Origin: Lachnospiraceae bacterium
GTDB taxonomy: Bacteria; Bacillota; Clostridia; Lachnospirales; Lachnospiraceae
NCBI GenBank assembly: GCA_029219245.1
Contig: JAQXTA010000015.1
Coordinates: 62,001 to 126,000, forward strand
Direction: 5' to 3'
DNA length: 64,000 nt
The notes below the pieces were generated by a model. It was not told the origin of the DNA. It was given only the letters and a program-made list of their open reading frames with translations, and made no database searches. The translations under genes and the position numbers were made by a program. Of this stretch, positions 1 through 7,767 are shown piece after piece; positions within the stretch are counted from its first letter, which is position 1, and each line of letters begins with the position of its first letter.

Positions 1-2
1 TT

Positions 3-104
3 GCTTTCGGAAACCTTTTGTTTTTCCGTCTGTTCTGTCTTATTGCTTTTTACTGATTTTTCGTAAAAACTCTGGTAAATACTGTAACCTTCAATCTTAC
101 TCAT
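3..104 (-). CDS. Truncated gene behind a sigma-28 promoter, function unknown (5' end only)
   Basis: Only the first 34 codons are inside the window; the rest lies beyond base 1. The start is an ATG preceded by a strong GGAGG ribosome site at good spacing. The visible protein begins MSKIEGYSIYQSFYEK and continues as a polar, Lys/Ser/Gln-rich stretch without signal peptide or membrane segment. I do not recognise the family. Its context is telling: a sequence matching the sigma-28 (FliA/SigD) consensus lies about 60 bases upstream, and the gene follows rpsB-tsf and their terminator. I infer that it is a late flagellar-regulon gene, but the product cannot be named from this fragment. Confidence 0.6.
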   Translation of the reverse strand, partial: MSKIEGYSIYQSFYEKSVKSNKTEQTEKQKVSES

Positions 105-166
105 GTTTCGTCCTCCTTTGACTATCTGCAAAATCCATTTTTTGAGTAAATATCACTTTACAATAT

Positions 167-192
167 ATATCGGACAAACTTTGAGAATTCTA
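167..192 (-). promoter_or_regulatory. Sigma-28 (FliA/SigD) type promoter
   Basis: On the minus strand, TAGA (192-189) is followed by exactly 15 bases and then CCGATAT (173-167). The published Bacillus SigD consensus is TAAA, 14-16 bases, CCGATAT, so the -10 element is perfect and the -35 has one mismatch. It faces the gene starting at 104 and lies in the gap after the tsf terminator. It is the only good match I found by eye between genes in this window. Confidence 0.65.
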
Positions 193-224
193 CAGTGGAC
201 TTTTCTTGTAAATCCAACAAATAG

Positions 225-270
225 AAAAACCCTCATAAACATTGGATATTCCAGTATTTATAAGGGTTTT
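225..270 (-). terminator. Intrinsic terminator after tsf
   Basis: The minus strand holds a 14-15 bp stem, AAAACCCTTATAAA pairing with TTTATGAGGGTTTT (one G-T wobble). The loop is about 15 bases and the stem ends in a T run. It lies 33 bases after the tsf stop codon and closes the rpsB-tsf transcript. Confidence 0.85.
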
Positions 271-302
271 GGTTACTTTATAAGTTTTCTTTCAAAAGTT
301 GA

Positions 303-1373
303 TTACATTCCCATCTGTTTTGCAACTTCTTCTGCGAAGTTCTCTTCTTTCTTCTCCAAACCTTCGCCAACTTCAAAACGAACAATTTTTTCAATAACGA
401 TTGCCTTGTTTACAGAAGCAAGGTAAGCTGCAACAGTCTGCTTTCCATCTTCAGCCTTTACATAAGTCTGATCAAGTAAGCAGATTTCTTTTAAGTGCTT
501 TGAAACACGTCCTTCTACCAATCCAGTAAAAATCTTATTTTCGGAAATAGCTTCCTTATCCTCAATAGCAAGACCTGCAAGCTGAGCAGGTGCTTCCTTA
601 GAAAGGAAATTCGGTAAATAGTTCATATTGCTTTTCTTTTCTTCGTAAATAGCAACATCTTCCGCACTCCATACACCTGCAACAGCCTTATTAAGAAGAC
701 CCTGTAAAATAGGCTTAGGAAGTGAGAATGGATCATTTAATGCACTTTCAAGAGTAATTTCTCTTAACTTGGCAAGTTCATCTGCAGAAATATCATTTCT
801 TGAGATGTACTGGGGATTCATAGCTGCAATCTGCATTGCCACATTTGTAAGTGCTACCTTTGTTTCATCAGATGCATCACCATTAGCAGCTACAAGAACA
901 CCAATTTTTCCGCCGCCATGGATATAAGAAGCAACACAATCCGCAGAAACCTTCTCGAATCTTCTGATAGAAAGCTTTTCACCAATTGTAAGAGTCTTTT
1001 CGTTTAATTCTTCCTTCAATCCAAGTATTTCGCAAACATCTTCACCATCTCCAGCCTTTTCAACATCAGATGTAAGTGCCTTATCAGCAACTGCCTGAAC
1101 AAATGTCTGGAACACTTCGTTCTTTGCAACAAAGTCTGTTTCTGAATTAACTTCCACAACTGCAGCCTTATTTCCATCTATAGCAACACGGCAGATACCT
1201 TCTGCTGCAATACGGCTTGCTTTTTTCTCAACCTTTGCTGCACCGCTTTTTCTTAATACTTCAACTGCTTCATCAATATTACCATCGGTTTCGGTAAGCG
1301 CTTTTTTACATTCCATCATACCTGCACCGGTCATTTCTCTTAATTCTTTTACCATTGCTGCTGTGATAGCCAT
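303..1373 (-). CDS. tsf: Elongation factor Ts
   Basis: EF-Ts is the guanine nucleotide exchange factor for EF-Tu in translation. The N-terminus carries the UBA-like helical domain with the family signature around TGAGMMECKKAL (residues 16-27), and SETDFVAKNE follows near residue 77, the conserved EF-Tu contact motif. At 356 residues it is longer than E. coli EF-Ts (about 283), with extra sequence in the C-terminal half. The ATG has a strong AGGAGG site and starts 39 bases after rpsB, the near-universal rpsB-tsf pair. In B. subtilis too this pair directly follows the fla/che operon. A terminator follows the gene. Confidence 0.97.
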   Translation of the reverse strand: MAITAAMVKELREMTGAGMMECKKALTETDGNIDEAVEVLRKSGAAKVEKKASRIAAEGICRVAIDGNKAAVVEVNSETDFVAKNEVFQTFVQAVADKALTSDVEKAGDGEDVCEILGLKEELNEKTLTIGEKLSIRRFEKVSADCVASYIHGGGKIGVLVAANGDASDETKVALTNVAMQIAAMNPQYISRNDISADELAKLREITLESALNDPFSLPKPILQGLLNKAVAGVWSAEDVAIYEEKKSNMNYLPNFLSKEAPAQLAGLAIEDKEAISENKIFTGLVEGRVSKHLKEICLLDQTYVKAEDGKQTVAAYLASVNKAIVIEKIVRFEVGEGLEKKEENFAEEVAKQMGM

Positions 1374-1412
1374 TTTGAGTGTCCTCCTGTATTTATTGAT
1401 TCATCTTGTTGA

Positions 1413-2177
1413 TTATGCTTCTTCTGTTTCTTCTACTGCAACTTCTTCAATATCTTCTGCTGCTGTTTCCTCTACTTCTGGAACATATTCTTCAGCACCC
1501 TGATTTGCTTCAATAACCGCATCTGCCATTTTAGCAACAATCAGTTTTACAGCTCTGATAGCATCATCATTACCAGGAATAATATAATCAAGTTCTTCCG
1601 GATCACAGTTTGTATCACCGATACCGATTAATGTGATACCAAGTGCATGTGCTTCCTGAACACAGATTTTTTCTTTCTTAGGATCTACTACGAAGATACA
1701 GTCAGGAATTCTTGTCATTTCTTTGATTCCGCCGAGGTTCTTCTCTAATTTTTCCCATTCTTTCTTTAACTGGATAACTTCTTTCTTAGGAAGTACATCA
1801 AATGTACCATCTTCAGACATTGTCTCGATTGCTTTTAATCTTTCAATTCTGGACTGGATGGTCTTGAAGTTTGTCAACATACCACCTAACCATCTTTCAT
1901 TTACATAGTACATTCCACAACGCTCTGCTTCTGTCTTAACCGCATCCTGAGCCTGTTTCTTAGTACCTACGAAAAGAATCGTACCACCCTGGGAAGCTAC
2001 ATCAAAAATAGCTCTGTATGCTTCATCTACTTTACCTACAGATTTCTGTAAGTCGATGATGTGGATACCGTTTCTCTCTGTGAAGATGTATGGAGCCATT
2101 TTAGGATTCCATCTTCTTGTCTGATGTCCGAAATGAACACCTGCTTCTAATAACTGTTTCATAGAAATAACGCTCAT
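1413..2177 (-). CDS. rpsB: 30S ribosomal protein S2
   Basis: Ribosomal protein S2 of the small subunit. The protein begins [20 protein letters not shown], the canonical S2 start, and carries the family segments [21 protein letters not shown] and IPDCIFVVD. It is 254 residues with an acidic Glu-rich tail. An in-frame ATG exists 36 bases upstream (2213), but the inner ATG at 2177 has the GGAGG site directly before it and matches family length, so I prefer it. The gene has its own promoter, overlapping the terminator of the flagellar operon, and a leader of about 155 bases. It is co-transcribed with tsf. Confidence 0.97.
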   Translation of the reverse strand: MSVISMKQLLEAGVHFGHQTRRWNPKMAPYIFTERNGIHIIDLQKSVGKVDEAYRAIFDVASQGGTILFVGTKKQAQDAVKTEAERCGMYYVNERWLGGMLTNFKTIQSRIERLKAIETMSEDGTFDVLPKKEVIQLKKEWEKLEKNLGGIKEMTRIPDCIFVVDPKKEKICVQEAHALGITLIGIGDTNCDPEELDYIIPGNDDAIRAVKLIVAKMADAVIEANQGAEEYVPEVEETAAEDIEEVAVEETEEA

Positions 2178-2335
2178 GTTTTTTACCTCCGTTTGGTTGT
2201 TATTTGCTTCCATATGTCTTTTCGGAAATTCCTTCCGGAATCCTGCTCATCTGCCTACCTCTGCGTCAGGAAGCACCGACAGACAATCAACATATGTGTT
2301 TTCTCGCTTGTGGCGCAGTCTACCCACGCACACTC
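2178..2335 (-). promoter_or_regulatory. Long, structured rpsB 5' leader
   Basis: Roughly 155 bases separate the expected transcription start from the rpsB start codon. The minus strand can pair CTGCG (near 2319) with CGCAG (near 2263), extended by CAC/GGTG, and it has a second small inverted repeat, CCGGAAGGAATTTCCG, near 2225. Ribosomal protein leaders often carry autoregulatory structures. I see the pairing potential but do not recognise a named leader family. Confidence 0.35.
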
Positions 2336-2339
2336 GAAT

Positions 2340-2368
2340 ACTATAACACAAAAAAATCCCCATTGCAA
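2340..2368 (-). promoter_or_regulatory. Sigma-A promoter of rpsB-tsf, embedded in a terminator
   Basis: The minus strand reads TTGCAA (2368-2363), a 17-base spacer, then TATAGT (2345-2340): five of six matches in the -10 and optimal spacing. The -35 hexamer is the loop of the upstream intrinsic terminator and the spacer contains its T run. Confidence 0.75.
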
Positions 2369-2377
2369 GGGGATTTT
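2349..2377 (-). terminator. Intrinsic terminator at the end of the fla/che operon
   Basis: A 9-bp stem (AAAATCCCC with GGGGATTTT) and a 7-base loop are followed by T residues on the minus strand. It starts about 20 bases after the stop of the last operon gene and separates flagellar from ribosomal protein transcription. Confidence 0.85.
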
Positions 2378-2397
2378 CGTTTTTTCTAATTGTTTTT

Positions 2398-3057
2398 CTA
2401 CGGTTCTGCGCCTGTAATAATTCTTGCCATCTGCTCATCGCTGGCATCTGCAGGAATCGTATAAGTTCCGGTTCTTATTTTTTTATCATAGCCCTTCTGA
2501 CAAAGGAAACTGTCAAAAGTCTCTGCCGAGGATACCGCTCCGGCATCAGCAAGCTTCTTGCTTACGGTATAGGATCCATCTCCGCTGCTAATCGTAATCG
2601 TTACAGAATTACCGGATGTTACCGGTTCTGGCACTTCCGTTTTGGTATCTTCCGGTTCCGTATCTTCTGTTTCAGTCAATTCTTTATTTTCCGGTTCTTC
2701 TACATCCACAATTTCCTGTTCCTTTGCAGTATCTTCCTCCGCTGGATTTCCTTGCTCCTCAAGAGCGTCTTCCTTTGGTTGCCCGACTTCATCTGCCTGA
2801 TTCTGAATTTCTTCTACTCTGGCAATATCATTCTCATCGGTATCCGGCTGTTCCTGCGTAATTACTTCTTCCACTACATCTTCTTCCGGCTCATCCTTCT
2901 GGGAAAGCACTGTATCTTCAATCATTCCAAGCTGTTTTGCTCTTGTTATAATTTCTTCATCTGTCATAGTCTGTTTACCGGAATGGGAGAATCCCATAAT
3001 CAGTGCTGTTACAACAATTCCCAGTCCCAGACCTCGTAAATAATATTTCAGTTCCAT
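2398..3057 (-). CDS. Membrane-anchored acidic protein with MltG/YceG-like C-terminal domain
   Basis: The 219-residue protein has one N-terminal membrane segment (about residues 7-24), a short conserved stretch (MTDEEIITRAKQLGM), a long Glu/Asp/Pro-rich linker (about 55-140) and a compact C-terminal domain with SYTVSKKLADAGAV and RTGTYTIPADAS. That last domain resembles the LysM-like part of MltG/YceG endolytic transglycosylases, but the catalytic domain is absent, so I expect binding or scaffolding outside the membrane, not lysis. It is the last gene of the flagellar operon, 28 bases after the SwrB-like gene. A role at the cell wall-flagellum interface is only inferred. Confidence 0.7.
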   Translation of the reverse strand: MELKYYLRGLGLGIVVTALIMGFSHSGKQTMTDEEIITRAKQLGMIEDTVLSQKDEPEEDVVEEVITQEQPDTDENDIARVEEIQNQADEVGQPKEDALEEQGNPAEEDTAKEQEIVDVEEPENKELTETEDTEPEDTKTEVPEPVTSGNSVTITISSGDGSYTVSKKLADAGAVSSAETFDSFLCQKGYDKKIRTGTYTIPADASDEQMARIITGAEP

Positions 3058-3085
3058 AACTCACCTATTTTATGCTTCTTGTTTC

Positions 3086-4039
3086 TTATAAGCCTTCAAA
3101 CAAATCAATGACTAATTTCACTTCACCAATTCCAAGCCCTAATTCCTTGGCAATTGCCATATTGGATTTTCCGGCTTTATGCAATTCCAGAATTCTTTCA
3201 TTGCTGTTCCTGCCGTTCTCTTTACCATTGGCAAACTGTATATCAACGGATGGTGTCTCCACAGCTTTTCCTGCCGTTTCAGATTCTTTCTCCGCACCTT
3301 TTTGTGTCTTTTTTGCTCTGGTCTTCTTTTTCTGTGCTTTTGGTTCTTCTTTCGCAAGCAGTTGCGTAATCTCCTGCGCCGATTCTTCATTCTCCGCTAC
3401 ATAATCATACTCCCCATCCGGATTATGAATAATCTCTACACGCGGTGGCGCAATAGGAACGAACTCATCTTCCATTGCCTGCTGTACTTCATCTACCAAT
3501 GCTTCATCAAATTCCGTTGCTGTATGAACCTCAGCAACCTCATCAGGTACATTTTCAACAGCATCCATTACCGTATCCATAGCATTCTTAACGGTTTCTT
3601 CTGCTTCTTTTGCCGTAATCTCCGCATCCTTAACCGTCTGTTTTACCTCTTCGGCCGTTTTGGTAACTTCGCTGACCGTATTTTTGAGGTTCTCATGCTT
3701 ATCATTTAACATGTCATATAAAAATAAAACCTCTTGATGGTTCTTATTTATCTCTTCCAACACCGTATCAGAATACTCATTTACTGCCATGATTTTTTCA
3801 TTGGTTACCCGTTCCATGGAACGCTCGGTTTTTTCCATCGCATATGTTATGGTTTCATCAACGATATCTGAAATATGTTCTTTGGCTCCTTCTACTTCCT
3901 GTGCAACCAGCTTTCTTATTTCATCTTCACTGATTAACTGCACTTCCTCATCCATTTCTTTTTTCCTGGCGGGCAAAAGATACCCAAGTATAAAAACAAT
4001 AACACCGACAATAATTAAAACAATTTCCGTAATACTCAT
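3086..4039 (-). CDS. SwrB/YlxL-like (DUF6115-type) flagellar assembly regulator
   Basis: The 317-residue protein has an N-terminal membrane anchor (residues 5-23), a cytoplasmic Glu/Lys/Val-rich region predicted to be coiled coil (about 30-175), a linker, and a C-terminal helix-turn-helix-like motif, ILELHKAGKSNMAIAKELGL. The same architecture and place, between sigD and rpsB, belong to B. subtilis SwrB (YlxL), a single-pass protein that promotes activation of the flagellar export apparatus. This protein is about twice as long because of the coiled coil. The assignment rests on architecture and gene order, not on an alignment. The C-terminal motif more likely binds protein than DNA. Confidence 0.6.
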   Translation of the reverse strand: MSITEIVLIIVGVIVFILGYLLPARKKEMDEEVQLISEDEIRKLVAQEVEGAKEHISDIVDETITYAMEKTERSMERVTNEKIMAVNEYSDTVLEEINKNHQEVLFLYDMLNDKHENLKNTVSEVTKTAEEVKQTVKDAEITAKEAEETVKNAMDTVMDAVENVPDEVAEVHTATEFDEALVDEVQQAMEDEFVPIAPPRVEIIHNPDGEYDYVAENEESAQEITQLLAKEEPKAQKKKTRAKKTQKGAEKESETAGKAVETPSVDIQFANGKENGRNSNERILELHKAGKSNMAIAKELGLGIGEVKLVIDLFEGL

Positions 4040-4054
4040 TTTTTCCTCCGTCCT

Positions 4055-4375
4055 TTACAGGGATACATCAAAATGCCCCATCCCTTTTAAAAGCACTTTG
4101 CCATCCGGCTCTTTTTTTCCTTTTTTTCTGCCGTTTTGACCGCCGTCACCACTATATTCATTGCTTCCTTTTTCTTTGGCATCAAATTTCCTGTTATGGT
4201 ATTCCGGCTGTTCACCTTTGCTCACTTTTTTCATATGATTTTCAATGTTCTTTGCAAATTGATTTCCTACATTAGCCTGTTCTACCATACCCTTGGTATC
4301 TTCATTGTGTTTTACTGTCGTAAAATCCTGTGCTCTGGTAATCTGTCCCTGTAATTCTATCTGTCCGATTGCCAT
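4055..4375 (-). CDS. Small basic protein of the flagellar operon, unknown
   Basis: This is a 106-residue soluble protein without signal or membrane segment. The N-terminal half is predicted helical (GQIELQGQITRAQDF). The tail is very polar with Lys/Gly-rich stretches and ends in VLLKGMGHFDVSL. It lies between the fapA-like and swrB-like genes, with 15 and 52 base gaps, so it is part of the operon. I do not recognise the family. The well-ordered start and the conserved-looking C-terminal patch suggest a genuine protein, not a chance reading frame. Confidence 0.7.
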   Translation of the reverse strand: MAIGQIELQGQITRAQDFTTVKHNEDTKGMVEQANVGNQFAKNIENHMKKVSKGEQPEYHNRKFDAKEKGSNEYSGDGGQNGRKKGKKEPDGKVLLKGMGHFDVSL

Positions 4376-4427
4376 CTGCCATACCTTCTTTCTATGTTAA
4401 ACAACTTCTTTCTGATTGCCGCCGATA

Positions 4428-6017
4428 CTAGATGCTGGTCAGCTTGACATCTCCTCGTACTTTTACAAATTTACTGTACTGGGCTTCCTTTTGAACCACC
4501 ATGGAAACGTCTCCAATGCAGATTTTTGTTCCCGGATATACCACACCCCGAACAACAACCTGGGCATTTTCATCACCGGTTACCTGCTCCTGCAATCTTT
4601 CCATTTCTTCGGTATTCTGTTTTATAGCCTCTGTTTTCTGCTGATTAGCAGTAGCCAGAGACTGTACATATTTTAACTGTTCCGGACTAAGCTTTGTCCC
4701 TTGTGCAATCTTCTGTTTCGTTGCAATCAGCACCTGCTGAATAGATTTCAGTGACTTACTGTCCTCTGCAATCTGCTTCTGTAATTCCTGAAATTTAATT
4801 TTTACATTGGGATCAGCACCTACTTCAACCGTTGTATCAGCACCCATGGAAGACCCCAATGTCTTAACATTTATACTTTGTGCAGCACTTACCCTGCCTC
4901 CGGTAATAAATCCTCTCTTACCGTCAACATTCACTTCAGTTCCTGCCATAACCGTACTGTGCAGAATCGATTCCGAAGCCACATATCCGGCTGCTTCTGC
5001 TTTTACATTTTCCAGAAATTTGGAAATAATATTTCCTTCTGCTTTCAGACTACCTCTGCCCATCCCATTCATACCACGGGCAATAATGATATTTCCTCCG
5101 GCTTCCAGATAGGCTCCTTCAACAACACCTTTCACTTCAATGTTACCTTTGGCTTTTACCCGGAAATTGGTACAGATATTTCCATTTACCTGTACACTGC
5201 CTTCATAATCTATGTTTCCGGTAGCGTTATCTACATTCTCCACAATCAATACATCAGAAACAAAAACTCTTCCTTCCACCAGTTCTACATGACCGTCTAC
5301 CAAAGAAGACAGAGTTGTATTATCTTCCGACATTTCTATATTTTTCCCATACTTCAAAGAAGTCTTTTTTACTTCCCGGGGCTTAATCGTTTCCCCTTTT
5401 AAATTCGTGCCGGGTGTTCCTGCCTCTTCCGGAAAAAGCTTTGCCAGTACATCACCCTTATTACAATGTTGCACGACATTCAACTGGAAAAAGTCCACGC
5501 TTCCGTCTTCTTTAAGTGTTGGTTTTGCTTTTTTGTCCGTATTAAAATAATATTCAATATAAGCATCTTTTCCCTGTATCGGAGCAGTTCCTTCGGCAAC
5601 CAGAATATCCTTGCAATATTCACGATTTGCAAAATAACCTTCAATGACATCCTTTTTAATGCCATATTTAATTCCCTTGATTTCCAAATCTTTCAGGAGT
5701 TCTTCCGCGGTCATTTCTTCTCCGCCGAAGGATGGTGCATAGAATCTGACATATGCCTCCATATTATCCGGTGTTATCGTAAATTTATAACACTCCCGTT
5801 CTACAAGCGTAGTCCTATTTTCCAGCAAAACTGTAATTTCTTCTTTTGCCGATGTTTCCACAGCTTTGTTTAACTGTATACGGTCATATAAGATATCCTT
5901 CAGTGAGAGATATTCCGCTACTTCATTAAACGTAAGCGTACTGCCCCCTTCCGATGGAGGAAATAACTTAATAGCAGTTTTGGCTTCTTCATTAATCAAT
6001 CTAAAATATCCGTTCAT
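4428..6017 (-). CDS. FapA/DUF342 family polymerisation-type protein
   Basis: The 529-residue protein has the DUF342 (FapA) layout: an N-terminal region, then a right-handed beta-helix stretch with regular repeats such as GSVQVNGNI, KAKGNIEVKGVVEGA and LEAGGNIIIARGM (about 265-385), then a coiled coil (about 400-475) and a short C-terminal beta segment. Relatives in other bacteria have been linked to cell-surface signalling or polymer formation. The biochemical role is unsettled. It starts 15 bases after fliA, so it is co-transcribed with the flagellar genes; B. subtilis does not have such a gene at this place. A role in flagellar placement or motility control is an inference. Confidence 0.8.
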   Translation of the reverse strand: MNGYFRLINEEAKTAIKLFPPSEGGSTLTFNEVAEYLSLKDILYDRIQLNKAVETSAKEEITVLLENRTTLVERECYKFTITPDNMEAYVRFYAPSFGGEEMTAEELLKDLEIKGIKYGIKKDVIEGYFANREYCKDILVAEGTAPIQGKDAYIEYYFNTDKKAKPTLKEDGSVDFFQLNVVQHCNKGDVLAKLFPEEAGTPGTNLKGETIKPREVKKTSLKYGKNIEMSEDNTTLSSLVDGHVELVEGRVFVSDVLIVENVDNATGNIDYEGSVQVNGNICTNFRVKAKGNIEVKGVVEGAYLEAGGNIIIARGMNGMGRGSLKAEGNIISKFLENVKAEAAGYVASESILHSTVMAGTEVNVDGKRGFITGGRVSAAQSINVKTLGSSMGADTTVEVGADPNVKIKFQELQKQIAEDSKSLKSIQQVLIATKQKIAQGTKLSPEQLKYVQSLATANQQKTEAIKQNTEEMERLQEQVTGDENAQVVVRGVVYPGTKICIGDVSMVVQKEAQYSKFVKVRGDVKLTSI

Positions 6018-6032
6018 TCTTACCTCATATGT

Positions 6033-6809
6033 TTAGTGTGCTTCTGTTAGAATTCCCATGTAATTTCCCAGTCTTGTTTTCATCTTCTGCAGCGCACGTG
6101 TATGAAGCTGTGAAATTCTTGACTCTGAGACTTCCAGAATACTGCTGATTTCTTTTAAGGTCAGATCTTCATAATAATAAAGTATAATGACCTTACGCTC
6201 TTTCTCTGTCAGAAGTTCCAGTGCCTGCGCTAAAATTTTCTTCAGCTCATCCTTCTCAATAACTTCTTCCGGTCCATCAAATTGTGCTTTGCGGTTAAAG
6301 CTGTTATCGGTTGGAATCTCGCTTCCTTGTTCCATGAATTCATTCAGGGAAACAATATTAGTAATCTTCATCTGTGACTGCCAGTCCAGATATTCCTCAT
6401 TCGAAATACCCAGACTTTCCGCTACTTCTTCATCCGTCGCGCTTCTGCCACATTTTAACTCAATTTCCTTCATGGCAGCATCGATTTTCTTCTGTTTCTG
6501 CCGGATTGTTCTCGGAATCCAATCCATCTTTCTGATCTGATCCAGAATGGCACCACGAATACGCAGGCTGGCATAGGTTTCAAACTTGACATCCTTTAGG
6601 GAATCGAATTTATCGATTGCATCAATCAAGCCGAAAATACCATAGCTTACCAAGTCTTCATATTCCACATTATAGCCAAGATACATACTGAGTCTTCCTG
6701 CAACCAACTTAACAAGCGGAGCATATTCCAATATGATTTTTTCTCTTACTTCGGTTGATTTCGTCTTGCCATACTCTTCCCAGAGTTTTTTTCTGCCTGC
6801 TTCATCCAT
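6033..6809 (-). CDS. fliA: RNA polymerase sigma factor FliA/SigD (sigma-28)
   Basis: This sigma factor directs late flagellar and chemotaxis genes. The 258 residues contain region 2 (EYEDLVSYGIFGLIDAIDKF and YASLRIRGAILDQIRK), region 3 with DWIPRTIRQK, and region 4 with a helix-turn-helix (LTLKEISSILEVSESRISQL). The DWIPR segment is typical of the FliA/SigD/WhiG group. It lies near the end of the 40-gene operon, as in B. subtilis, where distance from the promoter limits sigD expression. A matching promoter is seen at 167-192. No anti-sigma factor FlgM is found in the window. Confidence 0.95.
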   Translation of the reverse strand: MDEAGRKKLWEEYGKTKSTEVREKIILEYAPLVKLVAGRLSMYLGYNVEYEDLVSYGIFGLIDAIDKFDSLKDVKFETYASLRIRGAILDQIRKMDWIPRTIRQKQKKIDAAMKEIELKCGRSATDEEVAESLGISNEEYLDWQSQMKITNIVSLNEFMEQGSEIPTDNSFNRKAQFDGPEEVIEKDELKKILAQALELLTEKERKVIILYYYEDLTLKEISSILEVSESRISQLHTRALQKMKTRLGNYMGILTEAH

Positions 6810-6839
6810 GCACGTTTCCCCATTACTTTGAACTCATTT

Positions 6840-7214
6840 TTATTCTTCTTCCTGTCCGGACTGCGCCGTACCATCTTCTTCTGTGAGTTCCTTCTCGATT
6901 ACTTCTCCTTCTTCCATGCGTTTCTGCTCAATCTGTGCTTCAAACCGGTCTAGCATCCATTTTATCAGACCTCCTGCAATATAAAATGCAATCAGAACCC
7001 ACAACAGAATGACCAGCATATCTTTCACACTATAATGCAATACATACATGGTAATACTGGTAACGGCACCTGCAAAGAGCATCACAAACGGCGGAATCAG
7101 CTTTCTTTTCTTCGCCCGTAGAGCAGCTTCCTTCTGCTCCTGTTCGCGCTCTTTCTTTTTCTCTTTATCCTCATCCATCAATTCTGTGAGGAATTTTTCA
7201 CTTTCATTCTCCAA
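6840..7214 (-). CDS. Small membrane protein of the flagellar operon, unknown
   Basis: A 124-residue protein with a highly charged Glu/Lys N-terminus (about 1-37, likely helical), two membrane segments (about 41-60 and 66-86) and an acidic C-terminal tail. The start is a TTG with GGAAGG eight bases before it; no better start is available. It lies between cheD and fliA (32 and 30 base gaps). I do not recognise a family. Both termini are expected in the cytoplasm. Confidence 0.65.
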   Translation of the reverse strand: MENESEKFLTELMDEDKEKKKEREQEQKEAALRAKKRKLIPPFVMLFAGAVTSITMYVLHYSVKDMLVILLWVLIAFYIAGGLIKWMLDRFEAQIEQKRMEEGEVIEKELTEEDGTAQSGQEEE

Positions 7215-7246
7215 TGTCTATACCTTCCAAACGTACAAAATCGTGA

Positions 7247-7732
7247 TTAAATCGTTTTCTCGGGTTTCCCTACTGCCCGAATAATAAAATCACCCGTTTC
7301 CGGATAGAAAACTACCGTTCTACCATAATTTTCTCCGGTATCTTCTGCCAAAATCGGTATTCTCATCTCTGCCAGTTTCTTTTTGCTGGCTTCCACATTT
7401 CTCTCGCCTACACGCACCATATCAGACTTGCTCTGAAAAGCAAACATCTGAGCACCACCTGCAATCTTAGCTACCAATCTTGTTCGATTTGCACCTTTTG
7501 CCACTACTCTTCGTACCAGCTCTTCTATTCCGGTATCTGCAAACTTGGGAATATTGCTGTTATTTCGAATCGCTGTGCTGTCCGGAAGCATAACATGCGC
7601 CAGTCCTCCTATTTTTGTTACCGGATCTCTAAGAGCAATTCCGACACACGAACCCAGTCCCAGAGTGGTTATTCCATCCGGACTGACACAAACATTTAAA
7701 TCGGCCATGCCGACCTTGATTATTTCTCCCAT
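7247..7732 (-). CDS. cheD: Chemoreceptor glutamine deamidase CheD
   Basis: CheD deamidates glutamines of chemoreceptors and, in B. subtilis, also binds CheC to tune its phosphatase activity. The 161 residues show the catalytic pair in context: Cys in GLGSCVGIAL and His in GLAHVMLPDS, with IAGGAQMF further on. It starts 35 bases after cheC behind an AGGAG site. Its neighbour cheC is its usual partner. Confidence 0.95.
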   Translation of the reverse strand: MGEIIKVGMADLNVCVSPDGITTLGLGSCVGIALRDPVTKIGGLAHVMLPDSTAIRNNSNIPKFADTGIEELVRRVVAKGANRTRLVAKIAGGAQMFAFQSKSDMVRVGERNVEASKKKLAEMRIPILAEDTGENYGRTVVFYPETGDFIIRAVGKPEKTI

Positions 7733-7767
7733 ATTCCTGACATCTCCTATTTACACTATCAGTATTG

